From Murimonas intestini (GTDB lineage: Bacteria > Bacillota > Clostridia > Lachnospirales > Lachnospiraceae): DNA of 64,000 nt. Every line of letters begins with the position of its first letter. Position 1 is the first letter of the stretch. Where the stretch lies: positions 1 through 64,000 of the forward strand of contig QGGY01000002.1 of assembly GCA_003148945.1 (NCBI GenBank). The letters are read 5' to 3'. The notes under the pieces were generated by a model that was given only the letters and a program-made list of their open reading frames with translations, was not told the DNA's origin and searched no databases. A program made the position numbers and the translations under genes. Positions 7,026-14,684 of this stretch are shown piece by piece.

Positions 7026-8399
7026 CTAATCCGCTGATCTCTTGCTTGTGTATGCTTTCAGGCAGAGATTGCATTGATACTGCTCCTCTGCACTTGTCCA
7101 GGAATCTCCGTTTGAACTGATATACCCTTCCCCGTCTGTCAGGTCCGCATCTTTTGTCATCTCATCTGCCTGGCTCTCTGCCGCCGCCGGATATTCGCTG
7201 CCGGGGGACGTGATCTGTACAGCCACGGCAAATTTCACGCCTGCTTCCAGCTGTACCGGTTCATCCAGCTTTACAGTATAGTATCCTGCATCAGTGAATT
7301 TTCCCTCCGCTGCAGGTTTTGCAGAAGATAATTTCAGTTCCCCGTCAAACTCCGGTATGACATACACCTTGTAGGAAGTATTCTTTTCCGTAGCGTAGAA
7401 GCCTGCCGCCTCCAGCCATTCATCCTCCCCTGCCGTGTAGGCATTTGCAAAATAGCAGCTGTCTTTGCCATATCCCAGCTGCGCCACCCAGCCGCATTCA
7501 TCTGACTGGTAAAGATTATCATAATTATCCGTAGCTTCTATCCCGGAATAGGCCACGCTGGTGCCTCCCAGCACTGCGTCTTCATAGGAGACATAGAAGA
7601 TGCCGTCCTCACCAAACTTCTCTCCCCAGCTGTTCTGACAGATAAATGCCCCGTTCCCCTTCACATTATATGTAAAATTAGAAGCAGGATAATTATCATC
7701 CCAGCCAATGATAAGTATGTCATGGTTAGCCTTTTTTTCATACGGGTAGCAGTAGGCATAATTCATTTTGCTGTAATAGACTGAATTGCCGATGGAGGAT
7801 GTCATATCCATATAGATAGATGACTGGACAGCCCCAAATTCATATACGGCCCTTTTCAGCTTTTCAATGTCCTTTTCTCTGTACAGGCGGATCTCCTGTA
7901 CGTGCGCAAAGGGCTTAAGCCCGTCAGGGGAATAGCCGTCCCCATATGGATCCTCTGACTCCAGCACAGGCCCCTTCCAGGCCGTCAGATAGGCCATGGC
8001 CATAGTATAAGCCCCTCCATCCTGCTGAGTCCCGTTATATCCGTTCTGCATGGATATATGGTCGGCTGAAAATTCCTGATGCTCTTTCGGCAGAAGCGCT
8101 GCCTCCAGAGCAGAGGAAGTTGCCACCGCCCAGCAGGTTCCCAAATTCTTTTGGTCCTTTATGTACAGTTTCCGGCCATTCCTGCGCTGGTCATATTTCT
8201 TTGGCAGAGGCTGTTTCACTGCCTCGCTCTCTGTCTCACTTTCCGTTTCTGCCGCCGGTACGCTTTCTGTTCCGTCTTCCTGTCCCTCTGCCGCTTCCCG
8301 GAACGCCTCCGCGGCAGGCTCCTCTATAAGCTGCCAGCCCAGCCAGCATATCAGGGCCAGTATCACTGCTGCCAGCAGCACTTCTGCTTTTTTTAACAA
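7026..8399 (-). CDS. membrane-anchored papain-family (C1A) cysteine protease
   Basis: 457 aa. Residues 6-24 form a single hydrophobic signal anchor, followed by an acidic Ser/Glu/Thr-rich linker (about 30-64) and the C1A peptidase domain (66-285). The catalytic set is complete: Gln83, Cys89 in GTCWA, His226 in NHDILIIGWDD and Asn256 in CQNSWGE. A C-terminal beta-rich region (about 300-410), resembling the lectin-like domain found on clostridial C1 proteases, precedes a tail. The protein is likely displayed on the outer surface and degrades peptides. Start: TTG at 8399 with GAGGAG six bases upstream, overlapping the stop of the RNA methyltransferase gene, so the two are translationally coupled although functionally unrelated. 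Substrate unknown. Confidence 0.87.
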   Translation of the reverse strand: MLKKAEVLLAAVILALICWLGWQLIEEPAAEAFREAAEGQEDGTESVPAAETESETESEAVKQPLPKKYDQRRNGRKLYIKDQKNLGTCWAVATSSALEAALLPKEHQEFSADHISMQNGYNGTQQDGGAYTMAMAYLTAWKGPVLESEDPYGDGYSPDGLKPFAHVQEIRLYREKDIEKLKRAVYEFGAVQSSIYMDMTSSIGNSVYYSKMNYAYCYPYEKKANHDILIIGWDDNYPASNFTYNVKGNGAFICQNSWGEKFGEDGIFYVSYEDAVLGGTSVAYSGIEATDNYDNLYQSDECGWVAQLGYGKDSCYFANAYTAGEDEWLEAAGFYATEKNTSYKVYVIPEFDGELKLSSAKPAAEGKFTDAGYYTVKLDEPVQLEAGVKFAVAVQITSPGSEYPAAAESQADEMTKDADLTDGEGYISSNGDSWTSAEEQYQCNLCLKAYTSKRSAD

Positions 8400-9559
8400 C
8401 TTTTCTCCTCTGATCTCTTAATTTTAGGAGGCCTTGGCCCCATAAACTGATAGAAATATGTCTTTATCATACCATTATATATTTTCCTGTTTTTATCAGC
8501 TTTCCTGCCTATATATTTCTCAGCATCCTCGTAGCTTGTTATCAGGTACATGGACCACGCATCCAGATTCCTGTAGCTCTCACCGATCTCCCTGTAGAGC
8601 GCCGGAAGGCTTGCCTTCTCCTCCAGCCTCTCTCCATACGGCGGATTCGTGATCACAAAACCATATTTTTTCGGATGCCGCAGTTCACTGACAGGGCGCT
8701 GCTGGAAATGTATCATATGCTCTACACCGGCAGCTCTTGCATTCTCTCTGGCCGATTTCACCACATCGCCGTCAATGTCATAGCCCTGGATATCCACCTC
8801 AGCCTTGTCGTCAATATTCTCCCTGGCCTCATCCAGAGCGTCATACCAGCATCTCTTGGGTATGAGGTTGTCCCAGCTTTCAGAGATAAAACTCCTGTTC
8901 ATTCCCGGCGCGATATTGGCAGCCATCATTGCCGCCTCTATAGGAAACGTACCGCTTCCGCAGAACGGGTCCACCAGGATCCTGTCCCCTTTCCATGGCG
9001 TCAGCATTATAAGGGCTGCCGCCAGAGTCTCTGACAGAGGAGCCTTGCTCTGCAGGAGCCTGTATCCTCTTTTATGCAGCGACATTCCCGTAGTATCTAT
9101 CCCGATCACTGCTTCATCCTTCATAAAGAACACCCTCAGGGGATATTCCGAACCATCCTCCTCAAACCAGCTGACGCCATACACCTTTTTCAGCCTCTCG
9201 ACCATGGCTTTTTTCATGATCGACTGGATATCGGACGGGCTGAACAGCCTGCTTTTAATAGAAGTAGCCTTAGTTACCCAGAATTTCCCGTTCTTAGGTA
9301 TGTAATTTTCCCACGGTATCTCTTTTGTCCTCTCAAACAACTCGTCAAAAGTCTCCGCATGGACACAGCCTACTTTTAACAGTATCCTTTCCGCACTTCT
9401 TAAAAATATATTGGCATAGCTGACAGCTTCCATATCTCCTATAAAAGTGACTCTGCCGTCCTCCACCTGGCTGATCTCGTATCCCAGATCCTGGATCTCT
9501 CTCTTCAAAACAGATTCCAGCCCAAAGTGGCAGGGCGCTATTAATTCAATTGTCTTCAT
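8393..9559 (-). CDS. THUMP-domain class I SAM-dependent RNA methyltransferase (RlmL/YpsC-type)
   Basis: 388 aa. The N-terminal THUMP domain (about 45-160) binds RNA; a Rossmann methyltransferase domain follows, with the SAM motif VDPFCGSGTFPIEAA and the catalytic N6/N2-methyltransferase motif NPPYGER. This matches YpsC/RlmL-N proteins, which methylate guanine N2 of 23S rRNA. It is about half the length of E. coli RlmL and lacks the second methyltransferase domain, as is normal in Firmicutes. ATG with AAGGAG six bases upstream. The four-base overlap with the phosphoesterase upstream indicates one transcript. It is not a restriction-modification enzyme. Confidence 0.9.
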   Translation of the reverse strand: MKTIELIAPCHFGLESVLKREIQDLGYEISQVEDGRVTFIGDMEAVSYANIFLRSAERILLKVGCVHAETFDELFERTKEIPWENYIPKNGKFWVTKATSIKSRLFSPSDIQSIMKKAMVERLKKVYGVSWFEEDGSEYPLRVFFMKDEAVIGIDTTGMSLHKRGYRLLQSKAPLSETLAAALIMLTPWKGDRILVDPFCGSGTFPIEAAMMAANIAPGMNRSFISESWDNLIPKRCWYDALDEARENIDDKAEVDIQGYDIDGDVVKSARENARAAGVEHMIHFQQRPVSELRHPKKYGFVITNPPYGERLEEKASLPALYREIGESYRNLDAWSMYLITSYEDAEKYIGRKADKNRKIYNGMIKTYFYQFMGPRPPKIKRSEEKSC

Positions 9560-10128
9560 TCTGTTCTCCTTAATTTTATTTCCGCTGCTCTTTCCCCGTC
9601 AAAACCCTTTATCATAAAGATACCCTTATCCAGTATACCATAAGTTGGGATATTATTCTCCTTGGGCAGGGCCACTGATCCCGGATTCAGCAGGAAATAA
9701 CCTGGATTCTGCTCAGATCCCGGCCTGTACTCCGCCTTAAATACATGTGTATGTCCGTGTATCAGCGCATCATTTTCTTTCAGAGGCGGAAGATGGTTTT
9801 CATTATAGATATGTCCGTGGGTAGCATAGACTGCAGCGCTGCCCTCCAGAAGAAGGCAGTAATCAGCCATCACAGGAAAATCCAGGACCATCTGGTCAAC
9901 TTCCGCCTCACAGTTACCGCGCACTGCATATATTTCATTCTTCAGTGCATTCAGCATCTTTATCACACGCTTCGGATCATACTGGCAGGGCAGATCATTA
10001 CGCGGTCCATGATAGAGTATATCCCCCAGAAGGACCAGCCTTTCAGCTTTTTCCTTCTCATAAGCCTCCAGCATCTTCTCACAATAATATGCCGAACCGT
10101 GTATATCCGATGCAAACATCAGCTTCAT
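9556..10128 (-). CDS. yfcE: YfcE-family phosphodiesterase
   Basis: 190 aa from the ATG at 10128; GGAGG sits inside an earlier in-frame ATG (10146), so the inner start is preferred. Metal-binding motifs: SDIHGS, LLGDILYHGPRN, VRGNCEAEVD, THGH, IHGHTHV and LNPGSVA. The LGDILYHGPRNDLP segment is characteristic of YfcE proper, which hydrolyses bis-pNPP in vitro and whose natural substrate is unknown. First gene of a three-gene overlapping run with the RNA methyltransferase and the protease. Distinct from the shorter paralogue at 5724. Confidence 0.9.
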   Translation of the reverse strand: MKLMFASDIHGSAYYCEKMLEAYEKEKAERLVLLGDILYHGPRNDLPCQYDPKRVIKMLNALKNEIYAVRGNCEAEVDQMVLDFPVMADYCLLLEGSAAVYATHGHIYNENHLPPLKENDALIHGHTHVFKAEYRPGSEQNPGYFLLNPGSVALPKENNIPTYGILDKGIFMIKGFDGERAAEIKLRRTE

Positions 10129-10220
10129 AAGTATCTTTACCTCCATTTATACAGCCGCCTCACATTGATACGGCTGTATTTTTCTCTTACTATATATTAA
10201 AGCCCGGGTAAGCTCCTGTC

Positions 10221-10283
10221 AACGGCCAGTTTTGCCGTTTCTGTTCATCGCGGAGCGTGTTGCTGGTCACGGAGCGGTCAGTA
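10221..10283. repeat. partial (right-end) copy of the dispersed palindromic element
   Basis: From AACGGCCAGTTTTGCCGTTT through ATCGCGGAGCGTG and GGTCACGGAGCGGTCAGTAC, it matches the right 65 bp of the 56902 element closely. The element supplies the stop codon of the rhodanese gene (TGA at 10280-10278). Confidence 0.75.
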
Positions 10284-10583
10284 CGATTCCAGCATACGGC
10301 CCCTGTAGGCGTGTATGCCTCCTATAACAGTCTTGACATCGTATCCCTTCTCTGCAAGCTCCCTGGCAGCTGCCATACTGATGCTGCCCCGTTCACAATA
10401 CAGTACAAGATACATATCAAGCGGGAGTGAATGACAGTTCTGCAGTCTTTCATACGGGATATTCACTGCCCCCCTGATGTGCTCCTGCACATATTCGTCA
10501 GGTGTCCTCAAATCAATAATAAAAGCATTCTTATCCTTGGCGTAACGGTCCAGATCCCTGGCTGCTATCATTTCAAATTCCAT
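10278..10583 (-). CDS. rhodanese-like single-domain protein
   Basis: 101 aa from the ATG at 10583, which has GGAAGGAG nine bases upstream; a longer in-frame reading has no ribosome site. One rhodanese domain (about 5-98): IIDLRTPDEYVQEHI near the N-terminus, and the active-site loop CERGSIS with catalytic Cys63. Such proteins carry persulfide sulfur or act in redox/sulfur relay. Its 3' end has run into a copy of the dispersed palindromic element, so the last few residues (ESY) and the stop may be recent. Single gene, downstream of the Asn/Ser repeat gene's terminator. Confidence 0.88.
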   Translation of the reverse strand: MEFEMIAARDLDRYAKDKNAFIIDLRTPDEYVQEHIRGAVNIPYERLQNCHSLPLDMYLVLYCERGSISMAAARELAEKGYDVKTVIGGIHAYRGRMLESY

Positions 10584-10652
10584 TTTTATACACTCCTTCC
10601 TTTTATCATATATGCAAAAAGAGAGTGAGATGTGAATTTGGCGCACAAAAGA

Positions 10653-10680
10653 AAACCGGCGCCATAGGGTACGCCGGTTT
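10653..10680. terminator. terminator between the Asn/Ser-rich gene and the rhodanese gene
   Basis: AAACCGGCG (10653-10661) and CGCCGGTTT (10672-10680) form a perfect 9-bp stem with a 10-nt loop; T/A-rich flanks on both sides. It follows the minus-strand stop at 10718. Confidence 0.75.
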
Positions 10681-10717
10681 CTTTTTATTCCTGTCGCTGC
10701 ATTAATTAATGCCTGAA

Positions 10718-11026
10718 TTAATATTCAGAATCCTCATAGGAATTTTTGCTGTTGTTCTTTGAGCAGTTTGAAGAGTTGTTTCTGGAAGAATTATTATACT
10801 CGTTTTCGCTGTTGTTATAGCTGTTTTTTGAGCTGGAATTCTGGGAAGTTGAATTCTGTGAGCTATAATTCTGGGAGTTAGAGTTCTGTGTTCCGGAATT
10901 CTGTGTGCTGGAATTCTTAGAATTAGAATTCTGGGAGTTTGAATTCTGGGAGCTGGAATTCTGGGAATAGGAATTCTTGGAATTGTTATTCTGTGACTGA
11001 TTTTTTGAAGTTGTGTTTTTTGCCAT
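10718..11026 (-). CDS. low-complexity Asn/Ser/Gln repeat protein of unknown function
   Basis: 102 aa, starting MAKNTTSKNQSQ at the ATG at 11026, eight bases after AGGAGG (an ATG two codons earlier is too close). Residues about 10-70 consist of five-residue units of the form S-x-x/Q-N-S, encoded by an imperfect 15-bp DNA repeat that creates many EcoRI-like GAATTC motifs. The C-terminal third turns Asn/Glu/Tyr-rich (YNNSENEYNNSSRNN), has one Cys, and ends YEDSEY. There is no signal peptide or membrane segment. Composition resembles small hydrophilic clostridial proteins of unknown role, possibly spore or stress related, but that is a guess. It has its own terminator and a strong ribosome site, so it is likely expressed at high level. 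Confidence 0.72.
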   Translation of the reverse strand: MAKNTTSKNQSQNNNSKNSYSQNSSSQNSNSQNSNSKNSSTQNSGTQNSNSQNYSSQNSTSQNSSSKNSYNNSENEYNNSSRNNSSNCSKNNSKNSYEDSEY

Positions 11027-11237
11027 TTTCATTACCTCCTAAAAAGAAACAATTTTTTTATTGCAGTCTTTATTATCCCCGGCATGCAAGCTTTTATACC
11101 TTCGAAAAAACCTGAAAAAAACGGAAAAATAGTTATTGCAATTTTTTCCAATCTATATTATAATTCTTAGTGTAAAAAGAATTTACCCTTCAAAAAATTT
11201 TTTTTACAAACCCCTTATTAATTATTTATACTCCCCT

Positions 11238-11274
11238 CGAAAGGCTTCGGTAGCTCCCCTACCGGAGTCTTTCG
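11238..11274. terminator. strong hairpin in the gap upstream of the Asn/Ser-rich gene
   Basis: CGAAAGGCTTCGGTAG (11238-11253) pairs with CTACCGGAGTCTTTCG (11259-11274), two G-U pairs, 5-nt loop; T-rich tract follows on the plus strand (CTTTTATTTTT). The rest of 11027-11300 is very AT-rich; I could not place a convincing promoter for the repeat protein. Confidence 0.55.
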
Positions 11275-11301
11275 CTTTTATTTTTAAAAAAAACATAGAA
11301 A

Positions 11302-11354
11302 ATGCTGTTTCCCTTTGAGTGCATACCACAATGAGCACTCTGAGAAAACAGCAT
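11302..11354. terminator. bidirectional terminator after the ThrE-type operon
   Basis: ATGCTGTTT/AAACAGCAT (11302-11310/11346-11354) and GAGTGC/GCACTC (11317-11322/11335-11340) form a two-part stem with T-tracts on both strands; it lies a few bases after the stop of the small exporter subunit. Confidence 0.7.
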
Positions 11355-11360
11355 CTTTTT

Positions 11361-11831
11361 TTATTTTATCCAAAAATACGGCAATCGTCTCCTGGATTTC
11401 CACTTTTTATTCTGCAGGATAGAGAAGACTGAATCCATGGCAAATATAGCCAGCGCTATCATACCTGCCATCTGGATCGTCTGCAGCAGATAGTCTGCGG
11501 CAAGTCCCTGTTCCCCTAAAAATATCTGATAAACAGTACGGTACATGCCTGCTCCCGGCACAATTACGAGAATTCCGGGAATCAGGAATATGGTGACAGG
11601 CGCTTTAAATATCCTGGCAAAAATATGTGAGATCAGAGCGATCGCCATGCCTCCGAAAAAAGTGGCCACCATAATTCCGTATTTATCCAGGAACATCAGG
11701 TAGACTGCCCATCCCACTGCTCCTACGAAGCCTGAATAGACAAGAAACTTCTTTGGCACCTCTATAACAATTGAAAAACCCGCTATAGCAAAGAAAGCGG
11801 CTATCACCTGAAAGACAGGATTTGATATCAT
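11361..11831 (-). CDS. threonine/serine exporter, small subunit (YjjB/DUF3815 type)
   Basis: 156-aa membrane protein with about five hydrophobic segments (residues 5-26, 30-48, 52-72, 76-95, 118-138). The IFLIPGILVIVPGAGMYRTVY segment is the conserved core of the C-terminal half of ThrE. In this family the exporter is split into two proteins that together equal ThrE; here the small subunit overlaps the stop of the large one by four bases (ATGA), so both are made together. It probably exports threonine/serine or, like YjjPB, a dicarboxylate such as succinate. The substrate cannot be read from sequence. Confidence 0.85.
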   Translation of the reverse strand: MISNPVFQVIAAFFAIAGFSIVIEVPKKFLVYSGFVGAVGWAVYLMFLDKYGIMVATFFGGMAIALISHIFARIFKAPVTIFLIPGILVIVPGAGMYRTVYQIFLGEQGLAADYLLQTIQMAGMIALAIFAMDSVFSILQNKKWKSRRRLPYFWIK

Positions 11832-12604
11832 AATGAAATCCCTCCCATTAAAAGCATTCCCAGGGCAACGCCCACGACTATGGCCACGGCCTTTATAAAG
11901 GCTTCTATCGCCTTGGCTCCGCCAGCCATATAATCGCCCTGGAGCGTATCACGTATGGCCGTGGTTATGGCAGCTCCGGGCACCAGGGGCATGATCGCAG
12001 ATATGATAGTTACATCCATATTAACATCCAGCACAGGGATCCTGGACATCAGCATGGCTCCCACAGCTATCAGAGCTGAACCAAAAACATCCTGTATAAA
12101 TGAGTTGAACCCTATAAACTTCCCAAAATGCTGGATAAGCACGAGCAGCAGCCCGCAGATCCCTCCGCCCAGAATATCGAACACCGTCTGTCCGCCCATC
12201 AGCGGCACAAATCCGGCGGCGACCAGTATCGTGCCAAGATCCTTTACAAATGGTGTATATGTGCTCTGTTCTATATGCTTCAGCTCCCGGAATATTTCCT
12301 TTAAGGTGATCCTGCCCTCGCAAAACTGGCGTGACAGATCATTTACCCTCCATATCCTGAACAGGTTCATATCCCTCTCAGCTATCCTTCTGACAACTGT
12401 TATGGCATCAATTCCCGGATCATCAAGAGTCGCAAACATACCCGTTGTAGTCACGAAGGCCTCCGTTCTCTTTAAATGCGACATCTTCAGGATATGGTTG
12501 ATGGTATCCTCCACCCTGTATATCTCAGCCCCGCTCTTGATCATGATCTCACCGGCCAGCACTGCTGTATCCAGCAGCAGCTTGTAGTCTGTAATCTCTT
12601 CCAT
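11828..12604 (-). CDS. threonine/serine exporter, large subunit (YjjP/ThrE N-terminal type)
   Basis: 258 aa. A cytoplasmic N-terminal part (about 1-115) carries the DUF1212/ThrE signature (SGAEIYRVEDTI and VTTTGMFATLDD), followed by five hydrophobic segments including VPLMGGQTVFDILGGGICG and PLVPGAAITTAIRDTLQGDY, both typical of ThrE. ATG with GGAGAG upstream. Operon with the small subunit (4-base overlap). Membrane exporter driven by ion gradient. No regulator is adjacent; the rplT operon terminator lies upstream. Confidence 0.87.
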   Translation of the reverse strand: MEEITDYKLLLDTAVLAGEIMIKSGAEIYRVEDTINHILKMSHLKRTEAFVTTTGMFATLDDPGIDAITVVRRIAERDMNLFRIWRVNDLSRQFCEGRITLKEIFRELKHIEQSTYTPFVKDLGTILVAAGFVPLMGGQTVFDILGGGICGLLLVLIQHFGKFIGFNSFIQDVFGSALIAVGAMLMSRIPVLDVNMDVTIISAIMPLVPGAAITTAIRDTLQGDYMAGGAKAIEAFIKAVAIVVGVALGMLLMGGISL

Positions 12605-12687
12605 TTTCCCTCTCCAAAATATTTTTATTAAAAAGCAGCTTCATGTTCCACTCATACTGACGCCTGCCTTTCTGGGACAGACAAGAA

Positions 12688-12721
12688 AACCGACCAGGAC
12701 TCATCCGAATCCTGACCGGTT
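12688..12721. terminator. terminator of the infC-rpmI-rplT operon
   Basis: AACCGACCAGGA (12688-12699) and TCCTGACCGGTT (12710-12721) form a stem with a two-base internal mismatch; T-run on plus strand (ATTTTTTC), weaker TTTTC on minus. It is the only hairpin after rplT. Confidence 0.6.
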
Positions 12722-12754
12722 ATTTTTTCAAAGAACATACCAGCTATTCTTTCC

Positions 12755-13111
12755 TTATGCAATTTTGCTCTTTGCCAGTTCTGCTAATGTAGCAAAACCT
12801 TCTGCATCATTGATTGCCATATCTGCTAAGATCTTGCGGTTCATCTCAATACCTGCCAGCTTTAATCCATACATAAACTTGCTGTAGGATAATCCGTTGA
12901 TCCTTGCTGCAGCATTGATACGTGCGATCCATAACTGTCTGAACTGACGTTTTCTTTCTTTTCTTCCTGCATAAGCACTTGTCAGCGCTCTCATTACAGA
13001 CTGTTTAGCTACTCTATACTGTTTGGAGCGGGCTCCCCTGTAACCTTTAGCCAGTTTTAATACTCTATTATGCTTTTTCTTAGCGTTCATTCCGCCTTTT
13101 ACTCTTGCCAT
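12755..13111 (-). CDS. rplT: 50S ribosomal protein L20
   Basis: 118 aa, the standard length. It begins [20 protein letters not shown] and contains the [14 protein letters not shown] and [13 protein letters not shown]-type regions that bind 23S rRNA domain II. In Firmicutes L20 represses its own operon through the leader RNA upstream of infC, and a fitting attenuator exists here. ATG with AAGGAGG upstream, 27 bases after rpmI. Confidence 0.97.
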   Translation of the reverse strand: MARVKGGMNAKKKHNRVLKLAKGYRGARSKQYRVAKQSVMRALTSAYAGRKERKRQFRQLWIARINAAARINGLSYSKFMYGLKLAGIEMNRKILADMAINDAEGFATLAELAKSKIA

Positions 13112-13138
13112 GTCTTATTTCCTCCTTCGATCGGCTTC

Positions 13139-13336
13139 TTATAAATAAGGTAAAATCTTCTTCATATTCTTGAAGTTAGTAGCATCTGTTATCGTTGCTT
13201 TTCTCAGGTTTCTTTTTCTCTTTGTTGACTTTTTAGTTAAGATATGGCTTTTATAAGCTTTATTTCTTTTTAATTTTCCTGTACCTGTTTTTTTGAAACG
13301 TTTTGCAGCTGCTCTGCTGGTTTTAATTTTTGGCAT
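13139..13336 (-). CDS. rpmI: 50S ribosomal protein L35
   Basis: 65 aa, highly basic: [20 protein letters not shown] followed by [16 protein letters not shown]-like sequence, a near-universal L35 pattern. It lies between infC and rplT in the conserved order; AGGAGG precedes the ATG. Confidence 0.97.
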   Translation of the reverse strand: MPKIKTSRAAAKRFKKTGTGKLKRNKAYKSHILTKKSTKRKRNLRKATITDATNFKNMKKILPYL

Positions 13337-13371
13337 CTTATATGTTCCTCCTTGTGTTTAGACTATTTATT

Positions 13372-13878
13372 TTAACGTTTTTCAGTTAAAAACATCATAA
13401 GGCTTCTGCCTTCCACCTTTGCCGGCTTATCTACTACGGCGATATCCTCCAGCTTTTTGGCAAAATCATCCAGAATATGACGGCTGGCCTGCATGTGAGC
13501 CATCTCACGTCCCCTGAAACGCAATGTCACCTTAACCTTATTGCCTTTTTCAATAAACTTCCTGGCTGCACCCACCTTTGTATTCAAATCATTCACATCG
13601 ATATTGGGTGACAGACGAACTTCCTTAACGTCAATTACCTTCTGCTTTTTCTTTGCTTCCTTCTCTTTACGAATCAGCTCATAACGGTATTTACCATAAT
13701 CGATAATCTTACATACCGGAGGTTTTGCTCCCGGAGCTATTTTCACAAGATCCAGCTCAGCTTCCCTGGCCATCCGCATGGCTTCTTTGATATCTACGAT
13801 ACCAAGCTGCTGTCCGTCTTCACCAATCAAGCGCACCTCTTTGTCTCTGATCTGTTCATTAATCATTAAATCGCTAAT
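13372..13878 (-). CDS. infC: translation initiation factor IF-3 with an AUU start codon
   Basis: 168 aa if started at ATT (13878). The N-domain motif INEQIRDKEVRLIGEDGQQLG and the C-domain motif RFRGREMAHMQ are classical IF-3. The only well-placed ribosome site, GGAGG, lies nine bases before an ATT codon (in-frame reading I-S-D-L-M-I-N-E-Q); the next ATG is four codons further in. AUU initiation is the known autoregulation device of infC, because IF-3 itself rejects non-AUG starts. Longer in-frame extensions up to 13986 run through the attenuator and are not plausible. It binds the 30S subunit, prevents premature 50S joining and proofreads initiation. Confidence 0.95.
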   Translation of the reverse strand: MSDLMINEQIRDKEVRLIGEDGQQLGIVDIKEAMRMAREAELDLVKIAPGAKPPVCKIIDYGKYRYELIRKEKEAKKKQKVIDVKEVRLSPNIDVNDLNTKVGAARKFIEKGNKVKVTLRFRGREMAHMQASRHILDDFAKKLEDIAVVDKPAKVEGRSLMMFLTEKR

Positions 13879-13959
13879 TGTTTTGCACCTCCATAAATGC
13901 TTGTAATCCCACCCCTGCTCCCTCAAAAAAGCACTATATGCATATTTGCATAATAACAT

Positions 13960-14103
13960 AAAAAAGGTGGATAGCACACTATCCACCGTAATAACCGTTC
14001 ATGTACACAGACAGATCCTCTTAAAAGGAAATTTCCGCATACCGCATAAACTAATGCTGTTATTAACCAATAGTCACCTCATGTGCTATGGTGAGAGTGG
14101 ATA
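13960..14103 (-). promoter_or_regulatory. infC leader with transcription attenuator (L20-leader type)
   Basis: On the minus strand a perfect 9-bp hairpin GGTGGATAG/CTATCCACC (13987-13979/13974-13966) with a TGTG loop is followed by six U (13965-13960): a complete intrinsic terminator 80 nt before infC. Upstream in the same leader, ATAGCACA (14089-14082) is complementary to the loop plus 3' arm, and TATCCAC (14103-14097) is complementary to the 5' arm, so either could form an antiterminator. In B. subtilis the same operon is attenuated by L20, so I infer L20 control here. I did not identify the L20-binding rRNA mimic itself. Confidence 0.7.
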
Positions 14104-14224
14104 CTCTGCTTTGTTTTCGCTATAACCTTAGTTAGATTACCATAAAAGCACGTGCGTGTCAACTATCTTTTCTGAATTTTTTTAAATTTTGGGCTGCTGT
14201 TCCCGGACCGCTGTCCCTCAAAGA

Positions 14225-14252
14225 AATCCCCCGCAGCAAACCGCGGGGGATT
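14225..14252 (-). terminator. hairpin after the DUF1540 gene
   Basis: AATCCCCCGC (14225-14234) and GCGGGGGATT (14243-14252) form a perfect 10-bp GC-rich stem; the following minus-strand sequence ATTTCTTTG is only moderately U-rich. Confidence 0.6.
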
Positions 14253-14277
14253 CAACTTCCATATCCTATTGTCAGTC

Positions 14278-14598
14278 TTATTTACAGTGGCACTCGAAGC
14301 TGCCGCATTCAGTCTGCTCACATTCACATGCTGCAGCGCCCACAATACCAATTTTGTTAGCTGTACATTTACAATCTTCGTTAAAGCAGCAGTGGCGTGC
14401 TTTGCAGTCTACATCGATGGTCTGGGACGGGGTTCCCATTGAGCTGGTAGCCTGGTCCTTGGAACGCTCCTTAAAGCTTGCGCAGCATGTATCCTGAGGT
14501 GCATTGGCATCTGCGCCCTCCACCTGGATATCACCTTTGCTGCAATACATTCCGTTGTTATAAACACATTTCTGAGCTGAACATACAAGTAATGGCAT
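14278..14598 (-). CDS. cysteine-rich protein with two DUF1540 domains
   Basis: 106 aa with 16 Cys. Two copies of the DUF1540 pattern are visible: residues about 3-44 (LLVCSAQKCVYNN ... CCASF) and 60-105 (DVDCKARHCCFNED ... ECHC). The regular C-x(5-7)-C spacing suggests metal, probably zinc or Fe, binding. DUF1540 proteins are small clostridial proteins of unknown function, often abundant in sporulating species. ATG with AAAGGAGG upstream; monocistronic. There is no signal peptide, so it is cytosolic or in the spore. Confidence 0.87.
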   Translation of the reverse strand: MPLLVCSAQKCVYNNGMYCSKGDIQVEGADANAPQDTCCASFKERSKDQATSSMGTPSQTIDVDCKARHCCFNEDCKCTANKIGIVGAAACECEQTECGSFECHCK

Positions 14599-14684
14599 AA
14601 TAACTACCTCCTTTCTTTTCTTCCGGGATAGTATCTGCCATTACATGTTCTTTTATACTTTCTGTATTTTAAAATTCAAAAAAA

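Noticed and set aside
8393-9559. DNA methyltransferase of a restriction-modification system
   Set aside because: The THUMP domain and NPPYGER motif identify an rRNA methyltransferase; no restriction gene is adjacent.
10740-11020. CRISPR-like regular repeat
   Set aside because: The 15-bp period is the coding repeat of an Asn/Ser/Gln protein in frame; repeats and spacers of CRISPR size are absent.
13879-13986. Upstream in-frame extension of infC to an ATG at 13986
   Set aside because: It would place the start inside the terminator hairpin; the ribosome site points to the ATT codon.
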